DNA of 64,000 nucleotides, taken from positions 1-64,000 of the forward strand of contig DAAP01000044.1 of assembly GCA_001701165.1 (NCBI GenBank), given 5' to 3'. The notes under the pieces are model-generated. The model made no database searches, was not told where the DNA came from, and saw only the letters and a list, made by a program, of their open reading frames with translations. This DNA is from Bacteroidales bacterium H4 (lineage in GTDB: Bacteria; Bacteroidota; Bacteroidia; Bacteroidales; Muribaculaceae). Shown here in pieces: positions 18,975 to 27,142 of the stretch (position 1 is the first letter of the stretch; every line of letters starts with the position of its first letter). The translations under genes were made by a program, and so were the position numbers.

Positions 18975-19925
18975 ATGGTTAAACAGCTACTCCTTACAGC
19001 AATCTGCTCCATAGCACTGTCGTGCGGAGCTACCACTCTCGACTTCGACAAAATCACCCATTGGGCCGGCGAGGGCGATGCACGCGCCGCACTTGTTATG
19101 CTCTTCGACGGACAGAAGACCGCACAAGTATGGGGCTTCCGCTGGAATAGCTCCACGTCCAAGCCCTCCGGGTCCGATATGGTGAAAGCCATAGCCGGAG
19201 CCTCCACCGACTTTGACGCAATGATCCAATGGACCAACTTCGGCTATACTCTCTCCGGCGCCGGCTTCAGCTTTGACCACGCGGTGATGAACTACCTGCG
19301 CTACGACTTCGAAGGTGCCGTCGATGACGGCAACATCTCCTTCGGCTACTATACACCCAACACGGGTATGGGTCAGACGGGCGCCCCCGGCGCTGCCACA
19401 CAGGAAATATGCAACCGCGCCATCGAAGAAGCCAGGAAGACACACATCATCGAACATCCCCTGAGCCACCGCGAGTACGGATATAGCGCCTACGACTACG
19501 ACCACTGGCAGTTGGATGCCAATGCACCCCAAAACATACTATGGCGTGCCGGATGGTACAAAGGATACTGGAGCTACTGGGTGGGAGACAAAACCCTTGA
19601 CGAAATGGGCTACTCCGGTCTGGGAATGTCTTCTGTCGAGCTGCAGGACGGGGCGGTCAACGGCTGGGCCTACTACAACTTCCAAGACGATGATTACGGA
19701 TCGACAGAAATCGACTGGAACGTTGAATTGGACTACGACCACCTAAGCGTCAATGCCATACAGGAGCTGAAACCGGTGATAGAAAACTCCGATGATGCGG
19801 TCGCGACAGTATATACACTCTCCGGCGTATGCTTGGGCCGATATGCCGACCGCCGCGACAACCTCCCCGCCGGCATATACATCGTGCGTACGTCCTCGGG
19901 CGCTGCATACAAGGTGCGTCTCTAA
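18975..19925 (+). CDS. secreted protein of corrinoid-uptake locus, unknown fold, with sorting tail
   Basis: 316 residues. The signal peptide MVKQLLLTAICSIALSCG could be type I or a weak lipobox (ALSC). The mature part begins DFDKITHWAGEGDARAALVMLFDG and contains VWGFRWNSSTSKPSGSDMVKAI. I associate this pattern with proteins near B12 receptors and with PEP-CTERM-type secreted proteins. Trp/Tyr-rich segments follow (WRAGWYKGYWSYWVGD), then a short sorting-like tail VYTLSGVCLGRYADRRDNLPAGIYIVR. Its position between propeller genes implies a shared surface role. A corrinoid-binding activity is possible, but the sequence does not show it directly. Confidence 0.7.
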   Translation: MVKQLLLTAICSIALSCGATTLDFDKITHWAGEGDARAALVMLFDGQKTAQVWGFRWNSSTSKPSGSDMVKAIAGASTDFDAMIQWTNFGYTLSGAGFSFDHAVMNYLRYDFEGAVDDGNISFGYYTPNTGMGQTGAPGAATQEICNRAIEEARKTHIIEHPLSHREYGYSAYDYDHWQLDANAPQNILWRAGWYKGYWSYWVGDKTLDEMGYSGLGMSSVELQDGAVNGWAYYNFQDDDYGSTEIDWNVELDYDHLSVNAIQELKPVIENSDDAVATVYTLSGVCLGRYADRRDNLPAGIYIVRTSSGAAYKVRL

Positions 19926-20031
19926 ACAAAAACGCACACACATCTTAAAATAACATCATATTATGGACCCGGTTTTGGGTATGAATCTGAATCATACTCA
20001 GGCCAATCACTAAAACAAATTTCAAACCTTT

Positions 20032-23000
20032 ATGAATTACAAATCATTACTCATCGGAGCATTAGGCTGCTTCATTGCGCTGACAGCCAATGCCCGCGAC
20101 ATCGAGGTAGACGGCTTGTACTACTCGACCAAGAGCGATGGCACCGCCACGGTGCGCGCCCCTCTGTCATCCGAGACAAAGCCCTCGGGCGACATCGTAA
20201 TTCCGGCATCTATCACCTATGACGGCAAAGACTACAAGGTGACCGGCATCGATGACAACGCATTCGCCTATGGTTATCAAATCACCGGCCTCGAAATTGA
20301 GGAAGGCATCGAGACCATCGGCAAAAACGCCTTCTTCAACTGCTCGGGATTGACCGAACTGTCGTTCCCGGCATCAGTAACAGAGATTGGTGATTATGCG
20401 TTCAACTCGTGTACAAAAGTGACTTACATCGACTTCCCTACCGGTCTTAAGGTCGCAGGCCCGATATTCCAATCGTGCATCAATCTTACAAATGTAAGAT
20501 TCAACTGGAAGTGCGTCGTAACCGAACTCAACGGCACCTTCCAAGACTGCCGCGTACTTCCGCGCATATCCATCCCATCAACTGTCGTTTCAATCGGAGA
20601 CAACACATTCGACGGCTGCAAAAGCCTTGCAGAAGTCAGCTTCTCAGGCAGCAACCTGAAGACTATCGGCGACTGGGCTTTCAACGGCAACAAGTTCACG
20701 ACTCTTGAAATACCCGAAGGCGTCGAAGAAATCGGCGATATGGCTCTCGGCGCAATGAACGGCGACTGGAACACCAACAAGACAATGACGTCTGTCATAC
20801 TGCCTTCGACACTGAAAAAAATAGCTTACAATGCCTTCAATAACTGCGGCGCCCTGACCGACCTGACCATCAAGCCCGCCGACGAACCCCTGAAGATTGT
20901 CAGCTTTAGCGACTACTACGTTAAGATGTTCCTCTCGTGTCCGGAAGACCTGTCTTCAACGACCTGCCCGCTGAAGACCCTTGTACTGGGTCGTCAGCTT
21001 GTAACGGAGTCATCCGGCACCGATATCACCGACGATGTCTTTTCGGTAAAGAGCGCTTTGGAAGACCTGTTCTTCTGCGGCAGCGTCACAAAGACTCCAA
21101 ACATCTCCAATGCAAGCAACGTAAAGTATATTACCGTTGCCACTACAGCCATACCCACTGCCGGGAACTTCAATGACGGCATCAAGGCTACGGCATTGGT
21201 GACAGTTCCTGCCGGCGGTCGCGAAGCATATTCGGCTGTCGACGGCTGGAAAGACTTCACATCGCTCGCCAATCCTTCCGGCGTCGAACTCTCCATCGCG
21301 GATCTCACCCCTGACGCCAACGGCGTGTACGCAATCGGCCTGAAAAAATCCTACGCATTGACAGCCACAATCAACGATGAGGATACCTCCGCCAAAAACC
21401 TGACATACACGGCAGGTGTCAACAGCGTCTTGAGCTATAGCACTTATAACGGCAAAGTCACCTCCGGGACCAAGGGCGACGCATACATCTACGTCGAAAG
21501 TAGCGAGAACCCTGCCGTACGCGGCGTCCTCGTAGCCAAAGTAGCTCCTATCAAACCCGTGACCTCCATCACCCTCGATGGCGTCGTTGACGGCGTACTG
21601 CGCGTACCCTACAACTCGATGATTGCCGCCAACCCCGTCATCGAGCCTGCCGATGCCGACCTCACCGACTTTACAATCTCCATCGAAGACCCCACCATGT
21701 GCACCATCTATGCAGCCAAGGCCTTCAACCCCACTCGCAACTTCTACGAGCTGACGACCTTCAAGCTCGGCGAAACCAACGTCACCTACACCGCAGCCGA
21801 TGGCAGCGGCACACAACTCACCTTCAAACTCGTTGTCGAAGACCGCGACCGCGAAACTCCCATCGACTACACCAAGGGTATGTTCTGGCTCAACGAGGAG
21901 TGGTTCGGCCACTGCAGCGGCTCTATCAACTTCGTGGGCGATGACTACACCTTCACCGGCAAAGTTTACGAGCGCGAGAATCCCTTCCAAGCCTTCGGCG
22001 CTACTTCGCAATTTGCAACAGTATATGCCGACCGCCTCGTCGTAATGTCCAAGCAGCCCCGTGACGGCGGCGACCTCCGCGGCACCGAAGCCGGCGGTGG
22101 ACGCGTCGTAATTGCTGACGCCAAGACCCTCAAGAAAATCGCCGCTTTCGACGAAATCGGCGGTGACGGACGTGCCGCTTGCGGCGTAGGTCCCGACAAA
22201 TTCTACCTGACACACAACGCCGGCGTGCGCGTATGCCGTGCTCAGGGTGACACATACGTCCTCGATGCTGCCGACATCGCCGGTATCGGCGGAGGCACCA
22301 ACCTCTATGCCAATCAGATGGGCGACATCATTGCCGCAGGCAAATATGCCTTCGTTGTACAGCAGGGCAAGGGCCTCCACGTAATTGACACAGCCTCTGA
22401 CACCTACGTCAAGACCATCGAAGAGTCCAACGCTCAAGGCGTAGTCCTCGCTGCCGATGGCAACGTATGGTTCATGGCCACAAAGAAACTCTACTGCATC
22501 GACCCGCAGACTGCCGATGTACTCAAGGAAGTCGCTATCAACCAAAGCGTAGCCTGCCAATGGGGCTCATGGCGTCACACCAACTTCCTGGCTGCCAAGA
22601 AAAAGAACGTTCTATACTGGATGGACGGCGGCTCATGGTCCGGCTCGGGCAAGATCTACGCCTGGGATATGACCGGCGACGTACCCACCGAACCGCTCTT
22701 TACCCTCGGTAAACGCGAAGGTATGAACGGCAGCACTCAGAGCCAATACGGCACTATCGGCTATGATGATGCCAACGACCGCCTGATGCTGGCCACAACT
22801 CACGGAGCATCTTCCAACTATCGCTACAATTGGTACTACTTCGTAGACGGCTCCACCGGCGAAGAGCTCAAGAGCTTCGCACTGACCCCGTACTACTGGT
22901 TCCCCGCTATGCCCGTCAACCCCGACCGCGCCGAAGTAGTCAGCGATATCGATAAGATTGACCTTGACAACTACAACGATCCCAAGACCGTTGACCTGAC

Positions 23001-23364
23001 CGACCACTTCACCGATGCCGATGACGTCGACTCCGAAATCTCGCTGTCCATCGTTCCGGCCAATGACACTCAGCTCGAAGACATCGCCGATGTCACCATC
23101 GAAGGCAAACAGTTGACCATCACGCCTAAATCCTTTGGCGATGCCACACTGCGTCTGCGCTCGGTATCGCGCGGCCACGTGGCTTACCACGACATCGCAA
23201 TCAAGATTGCCAAGGTAGGCGTGGACGACGTTGCCGTTGATACCAACGACTCGGCAGTCGAGTACTTCAACCTGCAAGGTGTACGCGTCGATGCAGACAA
23301 CCTGACCCCCGGCATCTACGTACGCCGCCAGGGCAATAAGGCCGTTAAAGTCATCATCAAGTAA
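20032..23364 (+). CDS. BspA-like LRR / Ig-like / DUF5074 propeller fusion with sorting tail
   Basis: 1110 residues. After the signal peptide (ending CFIALTANA), residues of about 60-390 hold BspA/TpLRR-type leucine-rich repeats such as ITGLEIEEGIETIGKNAFFNCSGLTELSFPASV. Residues of about 420-610 hold two bacterial Ig-like domains. Residues of about 620-960 form a DUF5074-like propeller beginning FWLNEEWFGHCSGSINFVGDDY, recognisably related to the two paralogs on either side but more divergent. A further Ig-like stretch and the tail VEYFNLQGVRVDADNLTPGIYVRRQG close the protein. BspA-type repeats often mediate adhesion to host proteins or other bacteria, so the fusion may tether a corrinoid-binding propeller. 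This function is inferred. Confidence 0.8.
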   Translation: MNYKSLLIGALGCFIALTANARDIEVDGLYYSTKSDGTATVRAPLSSETKPSGDIVIPASITYDGKDYKVTGIDDNAFAYGYQITGLEIEEGIETIGKNAFFNCSGLTELSFPASVTEIGDYAFNSCTKVTYIDFPTGLKVAGPIFQSCINLTNVRFNWKCVVTELNGTFQDCRVLPRISIPSTVVSIGDNTFDGCKSLAEVSFSGSNLKTIGDWAFNGNKFTTLEIPEGVEEIGDMALGAMNGDWNTNKTMTSVILPSTLKKIAYNAFNNCGALTDLTIKPADEPLKIVSFSDYYVKMFLSCPEDLSSTTCPLKTLVLGRQLVTESSGTDITDDVFSVKSALEDLFFCGSVTKTPNISNASNVKYITVATTAIPTAGNFNDGIKATALVTVPAGGREAYSAVDGWKDFTSLANPSGVELSIADLTPDANGVYAIGLKKSYALTATINDEDTSAKNLTYTAGVNSVLSYSTYNGKVTSGTKGDAYIYVESSENPAVRGVLVAKVAPIKPVTSITLDGVVDGVLRVPYNSMIAANPVIEPADADLTDFTISIEDPTMCTIYAAKAFNPTRNFYELTTFKLGETNVTYTAADGSGTQLTFKLVVEDRDRETPIDYTKGMFWLNEEWFGHCSGSINFVGDDYTFTGKVYERENPFQAFGATSQFATVYADRLVVMSKQPRDGGDLRGTEAGGGRVVIADAKTLKKIAAFDEIGGDGRAACGVGPDKFYLTHNAGVRVCRAQGDTYVLDAADIAGIGGGTNLYANQMGDIIAAGKYAFVVQQGKGLHVIDTASDTYVKTIEESNAQGVVLAADGNVWFMATKKLYCIDPQTADVLKEVAINQSVACQWGSWRHTNFLAAKKKNVLYWMDGGSWSGSGKIYAWDMTGDVPTEPLFTLGKREGMNGSTQSQYGTIGYDDANDRLMLATTHGASSNYRYNWYYFVDGSTGEELKSFALTPYYWFPAMPVNPDRAEVVSDIDKIDLDNYNDPKTVDLTDHFTDADDVDSEISLSIVPANDTQLEDIADVTIEGKQLTITPKSFGDATLRLRSVSRGHVAYHDIAIKIAKVGVDDVAVDTNDSAVEYFNLQGVRVDADNLTPGIYVRRQGNKAVKVIIK

Positions 23365-23386
23365 CACCAGCAACACACTAATCCGA

Positions 23387-24790
23387 ATGACCTTCAGACA
23401 TTTATTGTCTGCCTCAATCCTTACAGCCACTGTCGCCGCACTATCGGCGACAGCGGCTGCCGAGGATTTGGACGGCGGATTTTTTATCCTCAACGAAGAC
23501 TGGTACGGACATCAGAATTCCACCATCAACTACCTGCGTCCGGACGACCCTGACGGAGTATACTGGGATTACCGTGTATTCCAAAGCCGCAATCCGGGCA
23601 AGGAACTCGGATGCACCGCCCAGCACGGCATCGCTTGGGGCGGACGCCTGTATCTCATAGCCAAACAAGAAAAGGACCCCGGAGCATCTATCGTCGGCGC
23701 ACGTATCACCGTGTGCGATGCCAAGACAATGGAGTGCTTAGCCCAGCTCACCGAGATTGACCCCTCGGGCAAGCGTTGCGACGGACGCGGCGCTTGCGGC
23801 GTATCGCTCGAAAAGGTGTACATATCCTCGTCCAACGGCATTTGGATTTTCGATACTCGAAGCCTGACGATTACCGGGCAGATACCCGGCACGGAGAACC
23901 CCAACGGCACCGGCGGAGCCACTACGGACCCCTCGGGAGCTCTTTACAAAGGACAATGCGGAACTATGGTGCCGGCTGACGGCCTCGTATTTGCCGCACA
24001 CCAGCAGTCCGGACTTCTGATAATAGACCCGAACACGGATAGAGTCATCAAGACAATATCGATGGATGTCGTCCAAGACGGCGCCGGCATAGGCTCGATA
24101 GTCAAGGATCGCACCGGCATCCTGTGGATTTCGACAGACAAGAACATCCGCGGCACCGGCAATCCGCTGCGCAAGCTGGTACGTCTCAATCCCAAGACGC
24201 TGGAGTATACCATCGTCACCCTCCCCGATGACGTACTGCCGCCCAACAACTCGTGGTACGCCTGGACACCCGATGCCTTCTGCGCAAGTGCCAAGCAAGA
24301 CTACCTCTACTGGCGTGCAAATTCCGGCAAAGGGCAAGCCGCTTGGTTCAACGGAGTATACCTGTATCGCTTCAACACCGTCACCCAAAAAGCCGAAGTC
24401 ATACGCAACTTCAAGGAAGAAGGCGCCGGATGGAGCATCTACGGCTGCTCGCTGCGCGTACATCCCGTCACCGACGAAATATATATGTCCCTGTATCAGG
24501 GCAACCAAAAGACCACGTATATCACGCGTCGCTGCGATGCCGATGGCAATACCATCAAGGATTACCCGATGATAGCCAACTATTGGTTCCCCTCGCTGCC
24601 GATATTCACCGAGGACGACCCCTATCCGCTGACTGTAAGCGACATCACTATTGACGACACCACCTCGGCTCCCGTCGAGTACTACAACCTCCAGGGCATA
24701 CGTGTAGCAGCCGAAGACGGCAGCTCACTCCCCGCAGGCGTGTACATCCGCCGCCAAGGCACACATACATCAAAAATTCTCGTCCGCTAA
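23387..24790 (+). CDS. secreted DUF5074 beta-propeller with sorting tail (paralog B)
   Basis: 467 residues, starting 22 bp after the LRR fusion, so probably co-transcribed. It has a signal peptide (ending ATAAA), a propeller beginning GGFFILNEDWYGHQNSTINYL and a C-terminal VEYYNLQGIRVAAEDGSSLPAGVYIRRQG. It matches paralog A (17487-18896) along its whole length, including CDGRGACGVSLEKVYISSSNG and NSWYAWTPDAFCAS. It is the last gene of the locus before a strong terminator. Its likely role is the same as that of paralog A: surface binding, by inference of a corrinoid or a partner protein. Confidence 0.8.
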   Translation: MTFRHLLSASILTATVAALSATAAAEDLDGGFFILNEDWYGHQNSTINYLRPDDPDGVYWDYRVFQSRNPGKELGCTAQHGIAWGGRLYLIAKQEKDPGASIVGARITVCDAKTMECLAQLTEIDPSGKRCDGRGACGVSLEKVYISSSNGIWIFDTRSLTITGQIPGTENPNGTGGATTDPSGALYKGQCGTMVPADGLVFAAHQQSGLLIIDPNTDRVIKTISMDVVQDGAGIGSIVKDRTGILWISTDKNIRGTGNPLRKLVRLNPKTLEYTIVTLPDDVLPPNNSWYAWTPDAFCASAKQDYLYWRANSGKGQAAWFNGVYLYRFNTVTQKAEVIRNFKEEGAGWSIYGCSLRVHPVTDEIYMSLYQGNQKTTYITRRCDADGNTIKDYPMIANYWFPSLPIFTEDDPYPLTVSDITIDDTTSAPVEYYNLQGIRVAAEDGSSLPAGVYIRRQGTHTSKILVR

Positions 24791-24825
24791 GCGCATACAG
24801 TATTTTATTCGCTTGTCATCATTTT

Positions 24826-24868
24826 CGTAATGGCGTTCTCGTTTGTGTACGCCATTACGTTTATTTTT
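24826..24868 (+). terminator. Rho-independent terminator closing the corrinoid locus
   Basis: CGTAATGGCGT (24826-24836) and ACGCCATTACG (24849-24859) form a perfect 11-bp stem with a 12-nt loop, followed by TTTATTTTT. It cleanly separates the corrinoid locus from the restriction-modification genes. Confidence 0.9.
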
Positions 24869-24875
24869 CCCAAAG

Positions 24876-24891
24876 GACATTCAGGAATGTC
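24876..24891. promoter_or_regulatory. perfect palindrome at the restriction-modification promoter, candidate operator
   Basis: GACATTC and GAATGTC flank a 2-bp spacer and lie about 19 bp upstream of the -7 box, where a -33 element would sit. A protein bound here would block the promoter. The methyltransferase downstream has an N-terminal helix-turn-helix and is an obvious candidate. Binding is not shown. Confidence 0.45.
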
Positions 24892-24909
24892 ATATAAGAG
24901 AAATTTTGT

Positions 24910-24917
24910 TATCTTTG
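24910..24917 (+). promoter_or_regulatory. -7 box TATCTTTG of the restriction-modification operon
   Basis: Matches TAnnTTTG. A transcript would start near 24923, leaving a leader of about 58 nt before the endonuclease ATG at 24981. The -33 region overlaps the palindrome 24876-24891. Confidence 0.6.
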
Positions 24918-24980
24918 CAGTATCCTTGCGCAACTTCATCAGCGCATACACAAGTCAAATCCACAAGCACACAAGCAATT

Positions 24981-25721
24981 ATGAGAGACTATAAGCTGGG
25001 GTTCATTTCAAACGAAAACATTTTCAACCATGTTAAAACCACGGTTGAAAGCTATCGCAGGGAGATAACCCTTGACCAGTTTAACCACAACATAGTAGAC
25101 CCGATAAAGCTCACTTTTGACTCAAAGATTTATGGGAAGAGCTTACATCAAGCAATCGAGGATGAATGCTTCAGACAGATTGATAAGAGCAACACTAATA
25201 ACATCGGCTATTTCCACCAAAATCTATTTAAGTATGCCGGCAATGGATGGTCTGTTCCAAAGCAAGGCTTTGATGTAGAAAATAAAGAATTGCATATTTT
25301 TGCCGAGTTAAAGAATAAACATAATACGATGAACTCCGCATCTTCGCAAAAGACATACATGAAGATGCAGGCAAAATTACTTGATGACGATGAGGCCACG
25401 TGTTATCTTGTCGAAGTGATTTCTAAATGCTCTCGCGATGATGTATGGAGAATATCTCTTGATAACCAACAGCGTGCGCATAAGCATATCAGAAGGATAT
25501 CTATGGACAAGTTCTACGAACTAGTCTTTGGCGACTCACAGGCATTCTATAACCTGTGTATGTCATTGCCCTCTATAATTGAGGATGTAGTGGGTGACAA
25601 TAAGAATCTTATGTATAAAAACACTGTTTACACGGAACTGTCAAAAACGCATAAAGATTTGCTTACATCATTATACCTGCTTGCATTCAGAACCTACGAA
25701 GGATTCCAAGTTTTACAATAA
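24981..25721 (+). CDS. type II restriction endonuclease, Eco47II/Sau96I family
   Basis: 246 residues from the ATG at 24981; the longer frame from 24843 runs through the terminator and was rejected. The whole protein fits the Eco47II family (specificity GGNCC for known members): LGFISNENIFNHVK at the start, then NIVDPIKLTFDSKIYGKS, RQIDKSNTNNIGYFHQNLFKY, and a PD-(D/E)xK-like core FDVENKELHIFAELKNKHNTMNSASSQKTY. It lies 12 bp ahead of the cognate methyltransferase. The pair is more AT-rich than its neighbours, with many AAA/TTA-type codons, which suggests horizontal transfer. The GGNCC target is known for the family and inferred here. Confidence 0.88.
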   Translation: MRDYKLGFISNENIFNHVKTTVESYRREITLDQFNHNIVDPIKLTFDSKIYGKSLHQAIEDECFRQIDKSNTNNIGYFHQNLFKYAGNGWSVPKQGFDVENKELHIFAELKNKHNTMNSASSQKTYMKMQAKLLDDDEATCYLVEVISKCSRDDVWRISLDNQQRAHKHIRRISMDKFYELVFGDSQAFYNLCMSLPSIIEDVVGDNKNLMYKNTVYTELSKTHKDLLTSLYLLAFRTYEGFQVLQ

Positions 25722-25733
25722 ATAACTGTATTT

Positions 25734-27074
25734 ATGCAATTAACAGACGAGTTGTCTTTAAACGTATTTGCGGATATATTAGGCGTGTCTCGTGCTACTG
25801 TTGAGTCTTGGATACGAACAAGGAAGTATACAGCACACTACTCATCAAACGGACACAAGTGTTTTTACGTAAAGGACATATGCAATGTGCCCGAAATTGA
25901 GTCAATGTTAAAGACGAAATGGTATCGGGAACTTGATTCTACACCATTGCGAGAATATACTTCAGTTGAACTTTTCGCCGGAGCAGGAGGCTTAGCGTTA
26001 GGCCTGGAAAAAGCCGGGTTTAAGCATATCCTATTAAACGAATACGACCATAACGCATGTGAAACATTGCGGACAAATCGCCCACAATGGAATGTTGTAG
26101 AAAGTGATATACATGACCTTGATTTTAGGTCTTATACCGGGGAGGTTGACTTCCTTTCCGGAGGATTTCCTTGTCAAGCATTTTCTTATGCGGGGAAACG
26201 CTTAGGATTTGAAGAAACGCGTGGTACATTGTTCTTTGAACTTGCAAGAGCTGTAAAAGAGATAGAACCTAAGGTTTTTATGTGTGAAAACGTTAGGGGA
26301 CTTGTAGAACATGATGGAGGACGTACATTGCAGACTATCCGCAATGTAATTTCAGACTTGGGATACAAGCTAATTGAGCCACGTGTCCTTCATGCCATTC
26401 AATACAACGTTCCTCAGAAAAGAGAAAGGCTAATACTTATCGCTGTGCGTAACGACATTATGCCATATGTGCATTATTGTTGGCCCGATGTCTGTGATTA
26501 TGTGCCAACACTTCGCGATGCATTTTACAAAGGCCGTTTATATAAAACAGATGTTCCTTTGTCGTCAGGACAGCTATATCCTGAGTCAAAACGTATAGTT
26601 ATGGAGAAAGTGCCGGAAGGAGGCGATTGGCGTAATTTGCCTGAGGACGTGGCACGTCAATATATGAAAGGAAGCTATTTGTTGGGCGGAGGGAAAACTG
26701 GTATGGCTAGACGTCTTTCGATGGACGAACCATCTCTCACCCTGACGTGTGCCCCGGCGCAGAAACAAACCGAACGCTGTCATCCGTATGAGACGAGACC
26801 TCTGACAGTTCGTGAATACGCAAGAATACAAACCTTTCCTGATGATTGGTCCTTTGCAGGGCCATTGTCAGCACAGTATAAACAAATAGGCAATGCAGTC
26901 CCCGTTAACTTAGCTTGGGCTGTGGGGCGTTCGCTTATACGGCTTTTTAATGAGATAACAGAAAGTGGACTTATGGAGGAGCGACCCAAGGTAAATAAGA
27001 TTAGACATAATTACAGACTTGATGGCATTTTTGATGGCATAGTCTGCGAAAAAGGGGATGAATACAAATCGTAA
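25734..27074 (+). CDS. DNA (cytosine-5) methyltransferase with N-terminal HTH, partner of the Eco47II-type enzyme
   Basis: 446 residues. Residues of about 5-30 (LNVFADILGVSRATVESWI) form a helix-turn-helix, followed by the m5C methyltransferase core. Core motifs are FAGAGG (motif I, near 80), GGFPCQAFS with the catalytic Cys (near 146), ENVRGL, QKRERL and QIGNAVP (motif X). It should protect the host by methylating the same site that the endonuclease cuts. N-terminal HTHs in such enzymes often repress their own promoter, and a 16-bp palindrome over the promoter at 24876-24891 fits this. Base composition is lower in GC than the flanks. Confidence 0.93.
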   Translation: MQLTDELSLNVFADILGVSRATVESWIRTRKYTAHYSSNGHKCFYVKDICNVPEIESMLKTKWYRELDSTPLREYTSVELFAGAGGLALGLEKAGFKHILLNEYDHNACETLRTNRPQWNVVESDIHDLDFRSYTGEVDFLSGGFPCQAFSYAGKRLGFEETRGTLFFELARAVKEIEPKVFMCENVRGLVEHDGGRTLQTIRNVISDLGYKLIEPRVLHAIQYNVPQKRERLILIAVRNDIMPYVHYCWPDVCDYVPTLRDAFYKGRLYKTDVPLSSGQLYPESKRIVMEKVPEGGDWRNLPEDVARQYMKGSYLLGGGKTGMARRLSMDEPSLTLTCAPAQKQTERCHPYETRPLTVREYARIQTFPDDWSFAGPLSAQYKQIGNAVPVNLAWAVGRSLIRLFNEITESGLMEERPKVNKIRHNYRLDGIFDGIVCEKGDEYKS

Positions 27075-27142
27075 AGATGTCCGGGCAACCATAGAAGACT
27101 AATCTCTACGCATATCAATTACGACATAAACTTTTCACTGAA

